Shown here: positions 18,683 to 27,989 of the stretch, piece by piece
Layout: each line of letters opens with the position of its first letter
Numbering within the stretch: position 1 is the first letter of the stretch
From: Vibrio caribbeanicus ATCC BAA-2122
Lineage (GTDB): Bacteria; Pseudomonadota; Gammaproteobacteria; Enterobacterales; Vibrionaceae
Length of the DNA: 53,637 bases
Direction: 5' to 3'
NCBI RefSeq assembly: GCF_000165125.1
Contig: NZ_AEIU01000066.1
Coordinates: 1 to 53,637 of the forward strand
Translations under genes and position numbers: made by a program
The notes under the pieces: model-generated
What the model saw: only the letters and a program-made list of their open reading frames with translations
The model's database searches: none
Told to the model about the DNA's origin: nothing

Positions 18683-19504
18683 ATGAAAACCTGTGAAATC
18701 AAAAAAGTTTGGCAAACAATTGTAAAGGAAGCGAGGCAACTATCTGAGCAAGAGCCAATGCTAGCAAGCTTTTATCATGCAACCATTATCAAGCACGATA
18801 ATCTGTGCGCTTCATTAAGTTACATTCTTGCTAATAAATTGAACACAGCTTCAATGCCAGCAATGGCGGTAAGAGAAGTTATTGAAGAGGCTTTTAATGC
18901 CGATGGGACACTCGGTGATGCCGCGGCATGTGATATCTGTGCGACGGTAAATAGAGACCCTGCCGTCGAGATGTACTCAATGCCCTTGCTTTATTTGAAA
19001 GGTTTCCATGCTTTACAAGGTTATCGGGTTGCAAATTGGTTATGGAAACAGGGGCGGATCGCACTAGCAACTTATTTACAAAATCAAATTTCAGTTGCCT
19101 GCCAAGTCGATATTCATCCCGCTGCACAGATAGGTCAAGGTATCATGCTTGACCATGCGACAGGCATTGTTATTGGTGAAACCGCTGTTGTTGAAAATGA
19201 TGTCTCAATCTTACAAGATGTAACATTGGGAGGAACAGGGAAAGAAAGTGGTGATCGGCATCCTAAGATACGAGAAGGTGTCATGATTGGAGCTGGGGCC
19301 AAAATACTTGGTAATATCGAAGTTGGGGAGGGAGCGAAGATTGGCTCTTGTTCAGTAGTCTTGCAAGCTGTTCCTGCCCACACCACAGCGGCAGGGGTGC
19401 CAGCTAAGATCGTAGGTAAGCCAACTACAGACAAACCATCTTTGGACATGGACCAACAGTTTAACGGCCGTAATCAAAGCTTCATTGCTGGGGACGGAAT
19501 TTAG
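18683..19504 (+). CDS. cysE: Serine O-acetyltransferase
   Basis: CysE transfers acetyl from acetyl-CoA to serine, the entry step of cysteine synthesis; the E. coli enzyme is feedback-inhibited by cysteine. From the ATG at 18683 the protein is 273 aa, the same as E. coli CysE, with an N-terminal helical domain and a left-handed beta-helix of hexapeptide repeats (about 140-240; DIHPAAQIGQGIMLDHATGIVIGE). An earlier ATG at 18659 would add eight residues; the ribosome site AAAGGAT is unusually close to 18683, so this start is a little uncertain. Same strand as gpsA. Cysteine made here feeds MetB. Confidence 0.94.
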   Translation: MKTCEIKKVWQTIVKEARQLSEQEPMLASFYHATIIKHDNLCASLSYILANKLNTASMPAMAVREVIEEAFNADGTLGDAAACDICATVNRDPAVEMYSMPLLYLKGFHALQGYRVANWLWKQGRIALATYLQNQISVACQVDIHPAAQIGQGIMLDHATGIVIGETAVVENDVSILQDVTLGGTGKESGDRHPKIREGVMIGAGAKILGNIEVGEGAKIGSCSVVLQAVPAHTTAAGVPAKIVGKPTTDKPSLDMDQQFNGRNQSFIAGDGI

Positions 19505-19527
19505 AGAGGGTTTCCTTTCGTGTTGTT

Positions 19528-19555
19528 GGGGACTAGCCAACAAAGTCCCCTTTTT
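19528..19555. terminator. cysE terminator
   Basis: A 7-bp stem (GGGGACT / AGTCCCC) with a 9-base loop is followed by TTTTT. It lies between the convergent cysE and aphA and may serve both. Confidence 0.85.
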
Positions 19556-19565
19556 ATTGTGTTTG

Positions 19566-20105
19566 TTAGTCTAGGGCGTCGAGTTCGTTAACGACTTCTT
19601 TTGCCCACTCAATCCAAGCCTGACGCATGACAAGGTTGCGGCGCAATGTAAGACGCTCTAGGCGTTGCTGTTTGTCTAACGCATTCATATTCGCGTAGTA
19701 GCCACGTTCAATTTCTTGATAGTGATTAACCAACTGCTCTGATTCATCAACCAACCCTTTTAGCTGGTTTTTATAGGCAGTAGAGGGCTGCACAGCGCAA
19801 GCCATTAGCTTTGCAGAAAACTCATCTCTGACCGTTGGGTGTGCACTTGGCTGCTCAAACCATTCACCTAGAGCAGTACGTCCGGCTGCAGTAATCGAAT
19901 AAACCTTCCGGTCCGGTTTTCCTTCTTGAGGCTGCAATACACATGTAACTAGATTGTTTTGCGCCATCTTGTTGAGTTCACGATAAACTTGTTGATGGCT
20001 GGCTTTCCAAAAATAGCCGATGGTTGCAGAAAATTCTTTAGTGATATCGTATCCAGTGGCATCGCGTGTGCTTAATACGGTTAAGATAACGTGTGGTAAT
20101 GACAT
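19566..20105 (-). CDS. aphA: AphA, PadR-family low-cell-density quorum-sensing regulator
   Basis: AphA is the master regulator of low-density behaviour in Vibrio and, with AphB, activates virulence genes in V. cholerae. From the ATG at 20105 the protein is 179 aa, the same as V. cholerae AphA. It has the winged-helix PadR domain (MSLPHVILTVLSTRDATGYD through DRKVYSIT) and a C-terminal antiparallel coiled coil (about 105-175; DKQQRLERLTLRRNL). A TTG seven codons earlier is rejected. The gene is next to ppc, as in V. cholerae. Its upstream DNA has a candidate Qrr pairing site and a HapR/LuxR-like palindrome, listed separately. This gene is a strong marker of Vibrionaceae. Confidence 0.93.
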   Translation of the reverse strand: MSLPHVILTVLSTRDATGYDITKEFSATIGYFWKASHQQVYRELNKMAQNNLVTCVLQPQEGKPDRKVYSITAAGRTALGEWFEQPSAHPTVRDEFSAKLMACAVQPSTAYKNQLKGLVDESEQLVNHYQEIERGYYANMNALDKQQRLERLTLRRNLVMRQAWIEWAKEVVNELDALD

Positions 20106-20218
20106 GTCTTCAATCCAAATGGTCAATAAACTTCTTAATACAAACCACTTGACTGCTATTGCGCTTCTGCAGGCGCATTTAACTTAAAGCAACAAGTGGC
20201 ACCAACAATGTTGGTCAT

Positions 20219-20235
20219 GTCACCTAAAAAAGCCG
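20219..20235 (-). promoter_or_regulatory. Candidate Qrr sRNA pairing site in the aphA leader
   Basis: In mRNA sense the leader reads CGGCUU then UUUU then UAGGUGAC. UAGGUGAC is an exact 8-nt complement of GUCACCUA in the conserved Qrr core as I recall it, and CGGCUU complements AAGCCG in the first Qrr stem-loop. The site is about 115-130 nt upstream of the start codon. Qrr RNAs activate aphA translation in V. cholerae and V. harveyi. The pairing itself is inferred. Confidence 0.4.
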
Positions 20236-20310
20236 TTTATCACCTAGGTTCGATAGTAAAAATATCGAAGGCACTTTAGCCTATTAGATTTATAGTGTAG
20301 CTAAAGAACG

Positions 20311-20332
20311 CTTATTATATCTAAATAATAAG
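20311..20332. promoter_or_regulatory. Palindrome resembling a HapR/LuxR operator upstream of aphA
   Basis: CTTATTA and TAATAAG are separated by eight bases. The 22-bp AT-rich dyad resembles the HapR/LuxR site (TTATTGAT...ATCAATAA), and HapR/LuxR represses aphA. It lies about 206-227 bases upstream of the AphA start, compatible with a promoter behind a long leader. Confidence 0.4.
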
Positions 20333-20434
20333 CATAGAGTGGAATAGAAGAATAAAATACCCCAAAAAACTGATAAAAGTCTCAGTAGTGAGTCAAAAAT
20401 AGAGAATTATTTTGCATTCTGTCCATTAATCTCT

Positions 20435-20476
20435 CAGTTTGAGCCAGATAGTCTCCTGAAAAAGTGGCTCAAACTG
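20435..20476. repeat. 12-bp perfect inverted repeat between ppc and aphA
   Basis: CAGTTTGAGCCA (20435-20446) and its exact complement (20465-20476) flank an 18-base loop. There is no good T-tract on either side. It may end ppc transcripts without a U-run or fold a leader or small RNA; the function is unknown. Confidence 0.5.
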
Positions 20477-20522
20477 ATAAAAATGGGGGTGTAGTTTAAT
20501 AAGCTCCCACCTTTTCTCACCG

Positions 20523-23156
20523 TTAACCCGTGTTTCTCATTCCCGCCGCAATGCCTGCAATGGTTACCATAAGTGCTTCATCAAGCTCTGGCAGTACGGT
20601 TTGATTTTTTCTGGTGCGATAAAGTAGTTCGGCTTGTAACATATTGAGCGGTTCAACGTAGATATTACGCAACCGAATTGATTCTTGACCCCAAGGATCG
20701 CTTTGCATCAGATTTTCGTTGTTCTCTACATTCAACACCGTTTGTATATCTTGTGCTAACTGCTTGCGTAACTTATCTCCCAAAGGTTGATATTGTTTAT
20801 CCACAAGGCGTTCATCGTAGTGTTTGGCTATCTCAATGTTACATTTACTGTATACCATCTCTAGCATCCCTAAACGGGTCGAGAAAAAAGGCCACTCTCT
20901 GCACATCTCTTCTAATAGAGCTTGATGTCCTTCGTTGATTGCAGCTTGAATCGCTTCACCAGCTCCAAGCCAAGCCGGAAGAACAAGTCGATTCTGGCTC
21001 CATGAGAATATCCAAGGAATGGCCCTCAGACTTTCAACGCCACCTTGTGGATTTCGTTTGGCAGGCCTTGAACCAAGCGGAAGTTTGCCAAGTTCAAGTT
21101 CTGGTGTCGCTTGACGGAAGTAAGGGACAAAGTTTTTATCAGCGCGCACGATATTACGATAGGCTCGGCAACTGACTTCCGATAATGTAATCATTAGCGA
21201 GCGCCACTGTTCTTTTGGCTCTGGTGGTGGCAGTAGATTGGCTTCTAAAATTGCACTAGCGTATAAACTAAAACTATTCACAGCGACCTCTGGCAATCCC
21301 AGTTTGAAGCGGATCATCTCGCCTTGCTCGGTTACTCGTAAACCACCTTTAAGGCTTTTGGGTGGCTGAGATAACAGGGCGGCATGAGCAGGTGCACCGC
21401 CACGACCAACCGTTCCCCCACGTCCGTGAAAGAGTGTTAATTCAATACCTTCCTTTTCTGATACTTGAACAAGAGACTCCATCGCATGGTATTGAGCCCA
21501 GCCAGCAGACATAACGCCAGCATCCTTAGCTGAATCCGAATAGCCAATCATGACCATCTGGTGGTTTTGGATAAAGCCTCGATATAAGTCGATGTTCATA
21601 AGCTGCTGAATTACAGATTCAGCATTATTAAGATCCTCAAGTGTTTCGAAAAGAGGACAGACTTTCATCCGATATGGACAGCCACATTCTTGCAGGAGAA
21701 GATGGACAGCTAGTACATCTGAGGCTGTGCGCGCCATGGATATGACGTAGGCCCCAAATGCTTCTTCAGGCTGAGAGGCGATCACTTTACATGTATTTAA
21801 AACTTCTTGAACATCGTCTGAAGGTGTCCAGTTGCGTGGTAGTAGAGGGCGTTTTGAGGCCAATTCATTGGTAAGAAATGCAATTTTATCTTGCTCACTC
21901 CATTGGCTATAATCACCGAGACCAAGGTAGCGAGTCAGCTCTGCCAGGACGTTTGCATGTCGAGTGCTCTCTTGGCGAACGTCTAAGCGAACTAAATGAA
22001 CACCAAAAGTTTTTATTCTGCGCAGGGTGTCAAGTAGTGACCCATCGGCTATTATTCCCATCCCACTTTCATGCAGTGACCGATAACAAGCGTAGAGAGG
22101 TTGCCACAGTTGATCCACATGTTGAAGTGGTGCCTTTTGAGTTAAGCTTTCTCCGTTGATTTTCGCGTCAAGGATGTCTTTGGTTTCATTTAGCATGCTG
22201 CGTAGGTGTTTTAGAATCGCGCGATACGGTTCGTGCTCGTCTGTTCCTGCTAATTTTCTTACGCTATCGTTACACTTTGTCATTGATAGTTCACTGAACA
22301 GCTCGTTAATATCATTAAGGTAGAGGTCTGCAGCTTTCCAGCGAGACAATAATAAAACTTCACGAGTTATTTGGTGGGTGACAAAAGGGTTACCATCACG
22401 ATCTCCTCCCATCCATGATGAAAAGTGTACTGGTCGAGCATGGATCGGAAGGCCTTCTCCCAAATAATCAATAAGTCTTTGGTCAAATTCTCTCAGAAAG
22501 TCAGGTACGGCCTCCCACAGCGAATTTTCTACGACTGCAAACCCCCATTTTGCCTCGTCAAGTGGTGTTGGGCGTTGTTTGCGAATCGTATCTGAGTGCC
22601 AACTTTGTGCAATCAACTGTTCTAGTCGACGCTCAGTTTTTCTGCGTTCTTTTATCGATAAATCGGCAAGCTCTAACTGCGACAAGCATTTGTTAATTTT
22701 TACTAGCTTATTTATCATGGTTCGACGTGTGATTTCGGTCGGATGAGCAGTAAGAACCAGTTCAATATTAAGGTCTTTTATAGCCTGACTGGTATCAGTG
22801 TCACTCACTCCTTTTTCTGCCAATTTAGCAAAAAGGGTGCTGAGTGAGTCTGGTTCACAAACATGAGTATCACAATGACGAGAGATGGTATGGTACTGCT
22901 CCGCCATATTGGTTAGGTTAAGAAATTGATTAAAAGCGTGTGCAACAGGGGCGAGCTGATCATTTGGCAGGTGTTTTATCTCATCGATAAGGCTTGCTCT
23001 ATCATCCTTGTTACCAGCCAATGCAGATTTTGATAATTGACGAATGGCTTCTACTTTCTCAAGAAGTGCTTCACCATGTGCATCTTTAATGGTGTTACCT
23101 AGTAGGTGTCCCAGCATGCTCACATTACTTCTGAGAGCAGAGTATTTCTCATTCAT
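20523..23156 (-). CDS. ppc: Phosphoenolpyruvate carboxylase
   Basis: Ppc fixes bicarbonate onto phosphoenolpyruvate to give oxaloacetate, refilling the TCA cycle. The 877-aa chain (E. coli 883) has the catalytic TAHPTE segment with its His, the [15 protein letters not shown] segment, the [14 protein letters not shown] glycine-rich loop and the C-terminal MRNTG needed for function and aspartate inhibition. An AAGG ribosome site is present. It is a single gene upstream of aphA on the same strand and 238 bases downstream of argE. Confidence 0.98.
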   Translation of the reverse strand: MNEKYSALRSNVSMLGHLLGNTIKDAHGEALLEKVEAIRQLSKSALAGNKDDRASLIDEIKHLPNDQLAPVAHAFNQFLNLTNMAEQYHTISRHCDTHVCEPDSLSTLFAKLAEKGVSDTDTSQAIKDLNIELVLTAHPTEITRRTMINKLVKINKCLSQLELADLSIKERRKTERRLEQLIAQSWHSDTIRKQRPTPLDEAKWGFAVVENSLWEAVPDFLREFDQRLIDYLGEGLPIHARPVHFSSWMGGDRDGNPFVTHQITREVLLLSRWKAADLYLNDINELFSELSMTKCNDSVRKLAGTDEHEPYRAILKHLRSMLNETKDILDAKINGESLTQKAPLQHVDQLWQPLYACYRSLHESGMGIIADGSLLDTLRRIKTFGVHLVRLDVRQESTRHANVLAELTRYLGLGDYSQWSEQDKIAFLTNELASKRPLLPRNWTPSDDVQEVLNTCKVIASQPEEAFGAYVISMARTASDVLAVHLLLQECGCPYRMKVCPLFETLEDLNNAESVIQQLMNIDLYRGFIQNHQMVMIGYSDSAKDAGVMSAGWAQYHAMESLVQVSEKEGIELTLFHGRGGTVGRGGAPAHAALLSQPPKSLKGGLRVTEQGEMIRFKLGLPEVAVNSFSLYASAILEANLLPPPEPKEQWRSLMITLSEVSCRAYRNIVRADKNFVPYFRQATPELELGKLPLGSRPAKRNPQGGVESLRAIPWIFSWSQNRLVLPAWLGAGEAIQAAINEGHQALLEEMCREWPFFSTRLGMLEMVYSKCNIEIAKHYDERLVDKQYQPLGDKLRKQLAQDIQTVLNVENNENLMQSDPWGQESIRLRNIYVEPLNMLQAELLYRTRKNQTVLPELDEALMVTIAGIAAGMRNTG

Positions 23157-23394
23157 TACATTCTACCTTGAAAAAAAATTACATCTAACATTCCATATCA
23201 GAATATCAATCTAGCGAAAAAGATCCTTTCTAGTCAATTGCCAATCATACCTTTGTGCTATTTTTTTCACCCTAAATTTTGAACTCGAATTGATTGCCAC
23301 CACCAAGATACTGAAAATTTATTACAGAAATTATCAAGTACCTTGATGTTGCTCAGTGGTAGATACACACACTCTGGTCTTTGGAGTAGGTCGT

Positions 23395-24534
23395 TTAAAA
23401 ACAGAATCGGTAGATGGACTTTTTGAGCACCTCTATGGTGGGTTCGATAAACTCGTGGGCGAGATATTCATCGGGTTGATGAGCCTGATCAATCGAACCT
23501 GGGCCTAAAACAAGGGTTGGACAAAGCTCTTGAAGGAAAGGCGCCTCAGTGCAGTAGTTTACTGTTTCTGACGGTGTTTCGCACAAACTCTCAACGCTGG
23601 TGATAAAAGGATGGTCCTTTGAACATTCATAGCCAGGGATGGGTTCATGTAGTGGGGTAATGTTGATTCGATTTGGCCACTTTGCTTCCAGCTCTTTTAA
23701 CGCTGAGCGAAGCATGTTATTGAGACCATCAAGACTGATTCCTGGCAAAGGCCTCACGTCATAGTGCAGCTCGCAGCAGCCACAAATTCGATTAGCACTG
23801 TCTCCACCATGAATGTGACCTAGATTCATGGTAGGGCTCGGAATTGCAAATCCAGGATGATGGTATTGCTTTATTAGATTATCCCGCAATTTCATCAGGG
23901 CAGCTAAGATTTCATGCATGATTTCGATTGCATTAACGCCAAGACTAGGGTTGGAAGAGTGTCCAGATTGTCCGGTAACACGGATAGCATTCGCCACATG
24001 CCCCTTATGACCCCTTACTGGAATTAAACTGGTTGGTTCACCGATAATACAATAATCAGGCTTAAAGGGGGCATTGTTAGTAAAGTGTCTTGCTCCGAGC
24101 ATCGTCGTTTCTTCGTCACACGTTGCCAAAATATAGAGAGGCTTGGTCTGTTGTGCCCAGTCTATTTGTTTTACCGCTTCTATGATGAAAGCAAAAAAAC
24201 CTTTCATATCAGCTGTACCCAGTCCGTAAAAGCGATGGTTAACCTCGGTTAGAGTATGAGGGTCGTAACTCCAGCGTCCTTCATCAAAGGGTACAGTATC
24301 ACTGTGTCCGGAAAGAAGTAGTCCCCCCTCACCACTGCCTTTTTTGGCGATGAGATTGAATTTCCCTTTTTCCACCTGAGTAAGTTCAACATCAAAATGT
24401 AGGTCTCTTAGCCAAGTCGCCAGTTTTTCAATAACATCCGCGTTTCCCTCATCCCAGTGAGGGTCAGTTGAACTGATTGAGGATGTAGAAATAAGGCCTT
24501 GGTATACCTCTCGAAAGCTTGGTAGTTGGATCAT
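23395..24534 (-). CDS. argE: Acetylornithine deacetylase
   Basis: ArgE releases acetate from N-acetylornithine to give ornithine, in the linear arginine pathway. The 379-aa M20-family metallopeptidase has ligand motifs [10 protein letters not shown] (His, Asp), GTADMKGF (bridging Asp), [10 protein letters not shown] (catalytic and metal Glu), IGEPT and the late His in QAHQPDEYL. It is divergent from argCBGH, the usual arrangement in Vibrio and enteric bacteria. The shared region should be controlled by ArgR. The AAGGA ribosome site is rather distant (10 bases). Confidence 0.96.
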   Translation of the reverse strand: MIQLPSFREVYQGLISTSSISSTDPHWDEGNADVIEKLATWLRDLHFDVELTQVEKGKFNLIAKKGSGEGGLLLSGHSDTVPFDEGRWSYDPHTLTEVNHRFYGLGTADMKGFFAFIIEAVKQIDWAQQTKPLYILATCDEETTMLGARHFTNNAPFKPDYCIIGEPTSLIPVRGHKGHVANAIRVTGQSGHSSNPSLGVNAIEIMHEILAALMKLRDNLIKQYHHPGFAIPSPTMNLGHIHGGDSANRICGCCELHYDVRPLPGISLDGLNNMLRSALKELEAKWPNRINITPLHEPIPGYECSKDHPFITSVESLCETPSETVNYCTEAPFLQELCPTLVLGPGSIDQAHQPDEYLAHEFIEPTIEVLKKSIYRFCF

Positions 24535-24550
24535 TTGTTCAAATTCCTTG

Positions 24551-24579
24551 TTGACAGTATCTTTTCAAAACTGTAAAAA
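24551..24579 (+). promoter_or_regulatory. argC promoter with nearby ArgR-like half-site
   Basis: A consensus TTGACA (24551-24556), a 17-base spacer and TAAAAA (24574-24579) form a good sigma-70 promoter for argCBGH. AT-rich sequence just downstream holds TGAAT (24599-24603), half of an ARG box, but no full 18-bp box is clear, so the ArgR assignment is tentative. Confidence 0.5.
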
Positions 24580-24675
24580 CATAATAAATCATATTTAATG
24601 AATAAAAAACCGATAATAAGTTGTTATTTTGTATTTTTAGTCAAACTTTGTCGGCGGGAAATCTGGGTGTTATTC

Positions 24676-25689
24676 ATGCTAAAAACTTCAATCATTGGTG
24701 CTAGTGGTTACACAGGAGCAGAGTTAGCCTCGATGGTACAAAATCATCCTAACCTAACGCTAGCGGGTTTATACGTTTCTGCCAATAGTGTGGATGCAGG
24801 AAAAAGCATCGCGTCGATACATGCGCGTTTATCAGGTGTGGTAGATGCTGCACTCCTTCCCTTGACGGATATTGATGCGGTTGCAAAACATAACGATGTC
24901 ATTTTTCTAGCTACGGCTCACGAGGTGAGTCATGACTTGGCCCCTCTATTCTTAGCTAAAGGGTGTCAAGTCTTTGACCTATCCGGTGCCTTTAGAGTTA
25001 GTTCGCCTAATTTCTATCGAGAGTATTATGGGTTTATTCACCAGCACGATGAATGGACGTGCAAATCCGCTTACGGTTTAGCCGAATGGAATCAGCAATC
25101 CATTCAAGAAAGTCAGATGATTGCGGTACCAGGCTGTTATCCCACAGCGTCGCAGCTTGCTATTAGGCCAGTCATTGACCTGCTTGATTCGAAACAATGG
25201 CCGATTATTAATGCGATCAGTGGTGTTTCAGGCGCAGGAAGGAAATCGACATTGGTTAATAGCTTTTGTGAAGTAAGTTTGCAGCCCTACGGCCTGTTTA
25301 CCCATAGACATCAACCTGAGATTTCTCACCATTTGGGAAATGAAGTCGTGTTTATACCCCATTTAGGTAACTTCAAGCGCGGCATTATTGCCACCATCAC
25401 CATGAAGTTGTCTCAACAAGAAATGGAAGAGAGTGTGGCTGAAGCTTTTTATTCTGCTTACAAAGATAAGCCAGCGATTCGTTTACTAGAGTCGCAAATG
25501 CCATCGATCCAAGGTGTTGAAAATACGCCTTTCTGTGACATTGCTTGGCGTGTTCAAGGACAGCATTTAATTGTAGTCAGTGCGATTGATAATTTGCTCA
25601 AAGGAGCGGCTAGCCAAGCAATGCAATGTTTGAATATCCACTATGGATTTCCTGAATTAACAGCTTTATTGCCACAGGTAAGATTATGA
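24676..25689 (+). CDS. argC: N-acetyl-gamma-glutamyl-phosphate reductase
   Basis: ArgC reduces N-acetylglutamyl phosphate to the semialdehyde with NADPH. The 337-aa chain begins with the Rossmann motif [12 protein letters not shown] and has the catalytic Cys in [12 protein letters not shown]. The start at 24676 gives the family N-terminus [14 protein letters not shown]; the frame is open 26 codons further upstream but that part has no family match. First gene of argCBGH; its TGA overlaps the argB ATG (ATGA). Confidence 0.96.
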   Translation: MLKTSIIGASGYTGAELASMVQNHPNLTLAGLYVSANSVDAGKSIASIHARLSGVVDAALLPLTDIDAVAKHNDVIFLATAHEVSHDLAPLFLAKGCQVFDLSGAFRVSSPNFYREYYGFIHQHDEWTCKSAYGLAEWNQQSIQESQMIAVPGCYPTASQLAIRPVIDLLDSKQWPIINAISGVSGAGRKSTLVNSFCEVSLQPYGLFTHRHQPEISHHLGNEVVFIPHLGNFKRGIIATITMKLSQQEMEESVAEAFYSAYKDKPAIRLLESQMPSIQGVENTPFCDIAWRVQGQHLIVVSAIDNLLKGAASQAMQCLNIHYGFPELTALLPQVRL

Positions 25690-26477
25690 CAGATAAAAAT
25701 GTAACCCCATTAGTCATTAAGCTTGGAGGAGCGGCTATCTCATGCTCCGAGACATTGAGCGCGATATTTAGTGCGATTGCAAAATATCAAAGTAGTGCAA
25801 AACGCAGCATAGTCATCGTTCATGGTGGAGGCTGCATCGTTGATGATTTGATGGCTAGATTAGATCTCAAACCACGCAAAATTAATGGCCTGAGAGTGAC
25901 TCCCCAAGAGGACATTGAATTGGTTGCGGGGGCATTAGCGGGTTCAGCGAACAAAGTATTACAGGCGCGAGCTAAAGCTGATGGGCTGAATGCTGTGGGC
26001 CTATGCCTTGCAGATGGTGATTTGTGCAAGGTTAGCAAAATTGATGATGAATTGGGTGCAGTAGGAAGTGCTGAACCTGGTAACCCGTCAGTACTCAACG
26101 TATTACTTGCCCATGGGGTGTTACCTATCATTAGTTCCATCGGTGTGACTAATGACGGTCAAATAATGAACGTAAATGCAGATCAAGCTGCGGTAGCGGT
26201 AGCGGGCGCTCTTGATGCAGAGCTTGTCATGTTATCCGACGTGAGTGGGGTACTTGATGGCAAAGGAAACTTGATTAAGAGCCTAGATAAGCAGCAAGCC
26301 AATAGTTTGATACAAGGCCAAGTCATCACTGATGGAATGGTGGTAAAAGTCGAGGCTTCGCTTACCGCTGCAGAAAGTTTAGGGCGTGCCGTCGAAGTTG
26401 CGACTTGGCGTTACCCTGAACAATTACCCTTACTATTTTCTGGACAGAGCATAGGTACTCAGTTTTTACCTGAGTAG
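25686..26477 (+). CDS. argB: Acetylglutamate kinase
   Basis: ArgB phosphorylates N-acetylglutamate. The 263-aa amino-acid-kinase-fold protein shows VIKLGGAAI, the glycine loop [23 protein letters not shown], the [12 protein letters not shown] segment and [11 protein letters not shown]. It lacks the N-terminal helix that gives arginine feedback inhibition in some bacteria, so it is of the E. coli (insensitive) type. Coupled to argC through the ATGA overlap. Confidence 0.96.
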   Translation: MTDKNVTPLVIKLGGAAISCSETLSAIFSAIAKYQSSAKRSIVIVHGGGCIVDDLMARLDLKPRKINGLRVTPQEDIELVAGALAGSANKVLQARAKADGLNAVGLCLADGDLCKVSKIDDELGAVGSAEPGNPSVLNVLLAHGVLPIISSIGVTNDGQIMNVNADQAAVAVAGALDAELVMLSDVSGVLDGKGNLIKSLDKQQANSLIQGQVITDGMVVKVEASLTAAESLGRAVEVATWRYPEQLPLLFSGQSIGTQFLPE

Positions 26478-26559
26478 CTATTTTGTAACGATTTAATAAT
26501 TAATTTTGAGATAAAAGTAAGTACTGAGACCGAGAACAGTGCGAACTGCGGAGAAAAAA

Positions 26560-27771
26560 ATGAGTAAAGTAAAGATAAATAAAGTCGTTGTTGCGTATTC
26601 AGGTGGGCTGGATACCTCGGTCATCATTCCTTGGCTAAAAGAAAACTATGATTGTGAAGTGGTTGCTTTTGTAGCTGATGTTGGTCAGGGAGAAGAAGAA
26701 CTGAATGGAGTGGAGGAAAAAGCCAAAGCTTCAGGTGCATCGGAGTGTTATGTAGCCGATCTAAAGGAGCAGATGGTTGCAGAGTACATCTACCCGACCC
26801 TTAAAACAGGTGCGTGCTATGAAGGCAAGTATTTGCTTGGTACGTCTATGGCTCGTCCCATTATTGCTAAGGCGCAAGTGGAGCTAGCACGCCAAGTTGG
26901 GGCAGATGCTTTATGTCACGGTTGTACTGGAAAGGGCAACGATCAAGTTCGTTTTGAGGGGGCGTTTGCAGCACTTGCTCCAGATCTGCATGTGATTGCG
27001 CCTTGGAGAGAGTGGGACTTAGTGAGCCGAGAGGAGTGCCTTGATTACTTGGCTGAGCGAAACATACCATGCACAGCTTCCCTCACTAAAATCTATTCTC
27101 GAGATGCCAATGCGTGGCATGTTTCCACTGAAGGTGGTGTGCTCGAAAATACTTGGAATGCACCAAATGATGATTGTTGGGTATGGACTGTCGCTCCAGA
27201 GAGTGCACCAGATACACCAGAATACGTCACTCTTAAGGTTGAAAAAGGCGAAGTAGTCTGGGTTGACGGTGAAGATATGACGCCATACAACGCGTTGGTT
27301 TACCTCAACCAAAAAGGAGCTGAGCATGGTATTGGGCGAATTGACATTGTTGAGAATCGTCTGGTCGGTATGAAATCTCGAGGCTGTTATGAAACTCCTG
27401 GAGGTACTATTATGATGGAAGCATTGCGTGCTGTGGAGCAATTAGTCCTCGATAAGACCTCATTTGAGTTCCGGGAAGAACTGGGGGTTAAAGCCTCTCA
27501 GTTAGTCTATGATGGTCGTTGGTTTACTCCTTTATGCCAATCAATCCTTGCTGCAAGTAACGAACTTGCACAGGACGTCAGTGGAGAGGTAGTAATAAAG
27601 CTGTATAAGGGGCAAGCTACGGTTACGCAAAAGCGTTCAAGTAATAGCTTATACAGTGAAGAGTTTGCAACATTTGGTGCGGATGAGGTATACGATCAGA
27701 GCCACGCTGAAGGTTTCATTAGACTTTATTCACTTTCGAGCCGTATTCGAGCGCTTAAAAACCAAAACTAA
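26560..27771 (+). CDS. argG: Argininosuccinate synthase
   Basis: ArgG joins citrulline and aspartate with ATP to give argininosuccinate. The 403-aa protein carries the PP-loop [10 protein letters not shown] near the N-terminus, [15 protein letters not shown], and the [15 protein letters not shown] segment. The ATG at 26560 has a GGAG-type ribosome site; a GTG seven codons upstream is unlikely. It follows argB by 82 bases. The length is that of the common bacterial type, not the longer E. coli-type enzyme (447 aa). Confidence 0.96.
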   Translation: MSKVKINKVVVAYSGGLDTSVIIPWLKENYDCEVVAFVADVGQGEEELNGVEEKAKASGASECYVADLKEQMVAEYIYPTLKTGACYEGKYLLGTSMARPIIAKAQVELARQVGADALCHGCTGKGNDQVRFEGAFAALAPDLHVIAPWREWDLVSREECLDYLAERNIPCTASLTKIYSRDANAWHVSTEGGVLENTWNAPNDDCWVWTVAPESAPDTPEYVTLKVEKGEVVWVDGEDMTPYNALVYLNQKGAEHGIGRIDIVENRLVGMKSRGCYETPGGTIMMEALRAVEQLVLDKTSFEFREELGVKASQLVYDGRWFTPLCQSILAASNELAQDVSGEVVIKLYKGQATVTQKRSSNSLYSEEFATFGADEVYDQSHAEGFIRLYSLSSRIRALKNQN

Positions 27772-27792
27772 AAACAGCAAGATACGGAAGAT

Positions 27793-27825
27793 AAGGGTCC
27801 ACAATGCAAAAGTGGTCCTTTTTCA
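27793..27825 (+). terminator. Hairpin after argG
   Basis: An imperfect stem (AAGGGTCCAC / GTGGTCCTT, one mismatch or bulge) is followed by TTTTT. It may partly end transcription between argG and argH, making argH expression partly separate. Confidence 0.6.
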
Positions 27826-27989
27826 ATTCCCGCTGAATGAATAAATATGTTTTTAATTTGAATTTTTACTTTATTTATTTGGTTTTTTGCCGTAACGTTG
27901 GAGCATTAAATTACAAAATTAGTTAATAGAAAAATACAATGCTGGTATAGCAAACTTGCATTGTGAGCAAGGTAAGTGGGAGAAACGCG

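Larger units (their letters stand above)
20106..20522. other. Regulatory region between aphA and ppc
   Basis: This 417-base gap carries the aphA promoter and leader (transcribed leftward) and the 3' end of ppc. It holds a perfect ACCAAC-AAT-GTTGGT dyad (20201-20215), a possible Qrr pairing site, a 22-bp palindrome and a 12-bp inverted repeat. No open reading frame of note is seen. No clear terminator with a U-tract follows ppc. Confidence 0.6.

Noticed and set aside
19566-20105. A generic PadR regulator of phenolic acid metabolism
   Set aside because: Length, near-identical N-terminus and the ppc neighbourhood all point to AphA; no decarboxylase gene is nearby.
27019-27441. A 140-codon open frame opposite argG
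   Set aside because: It is an antisense shadow of argG with no independent support.
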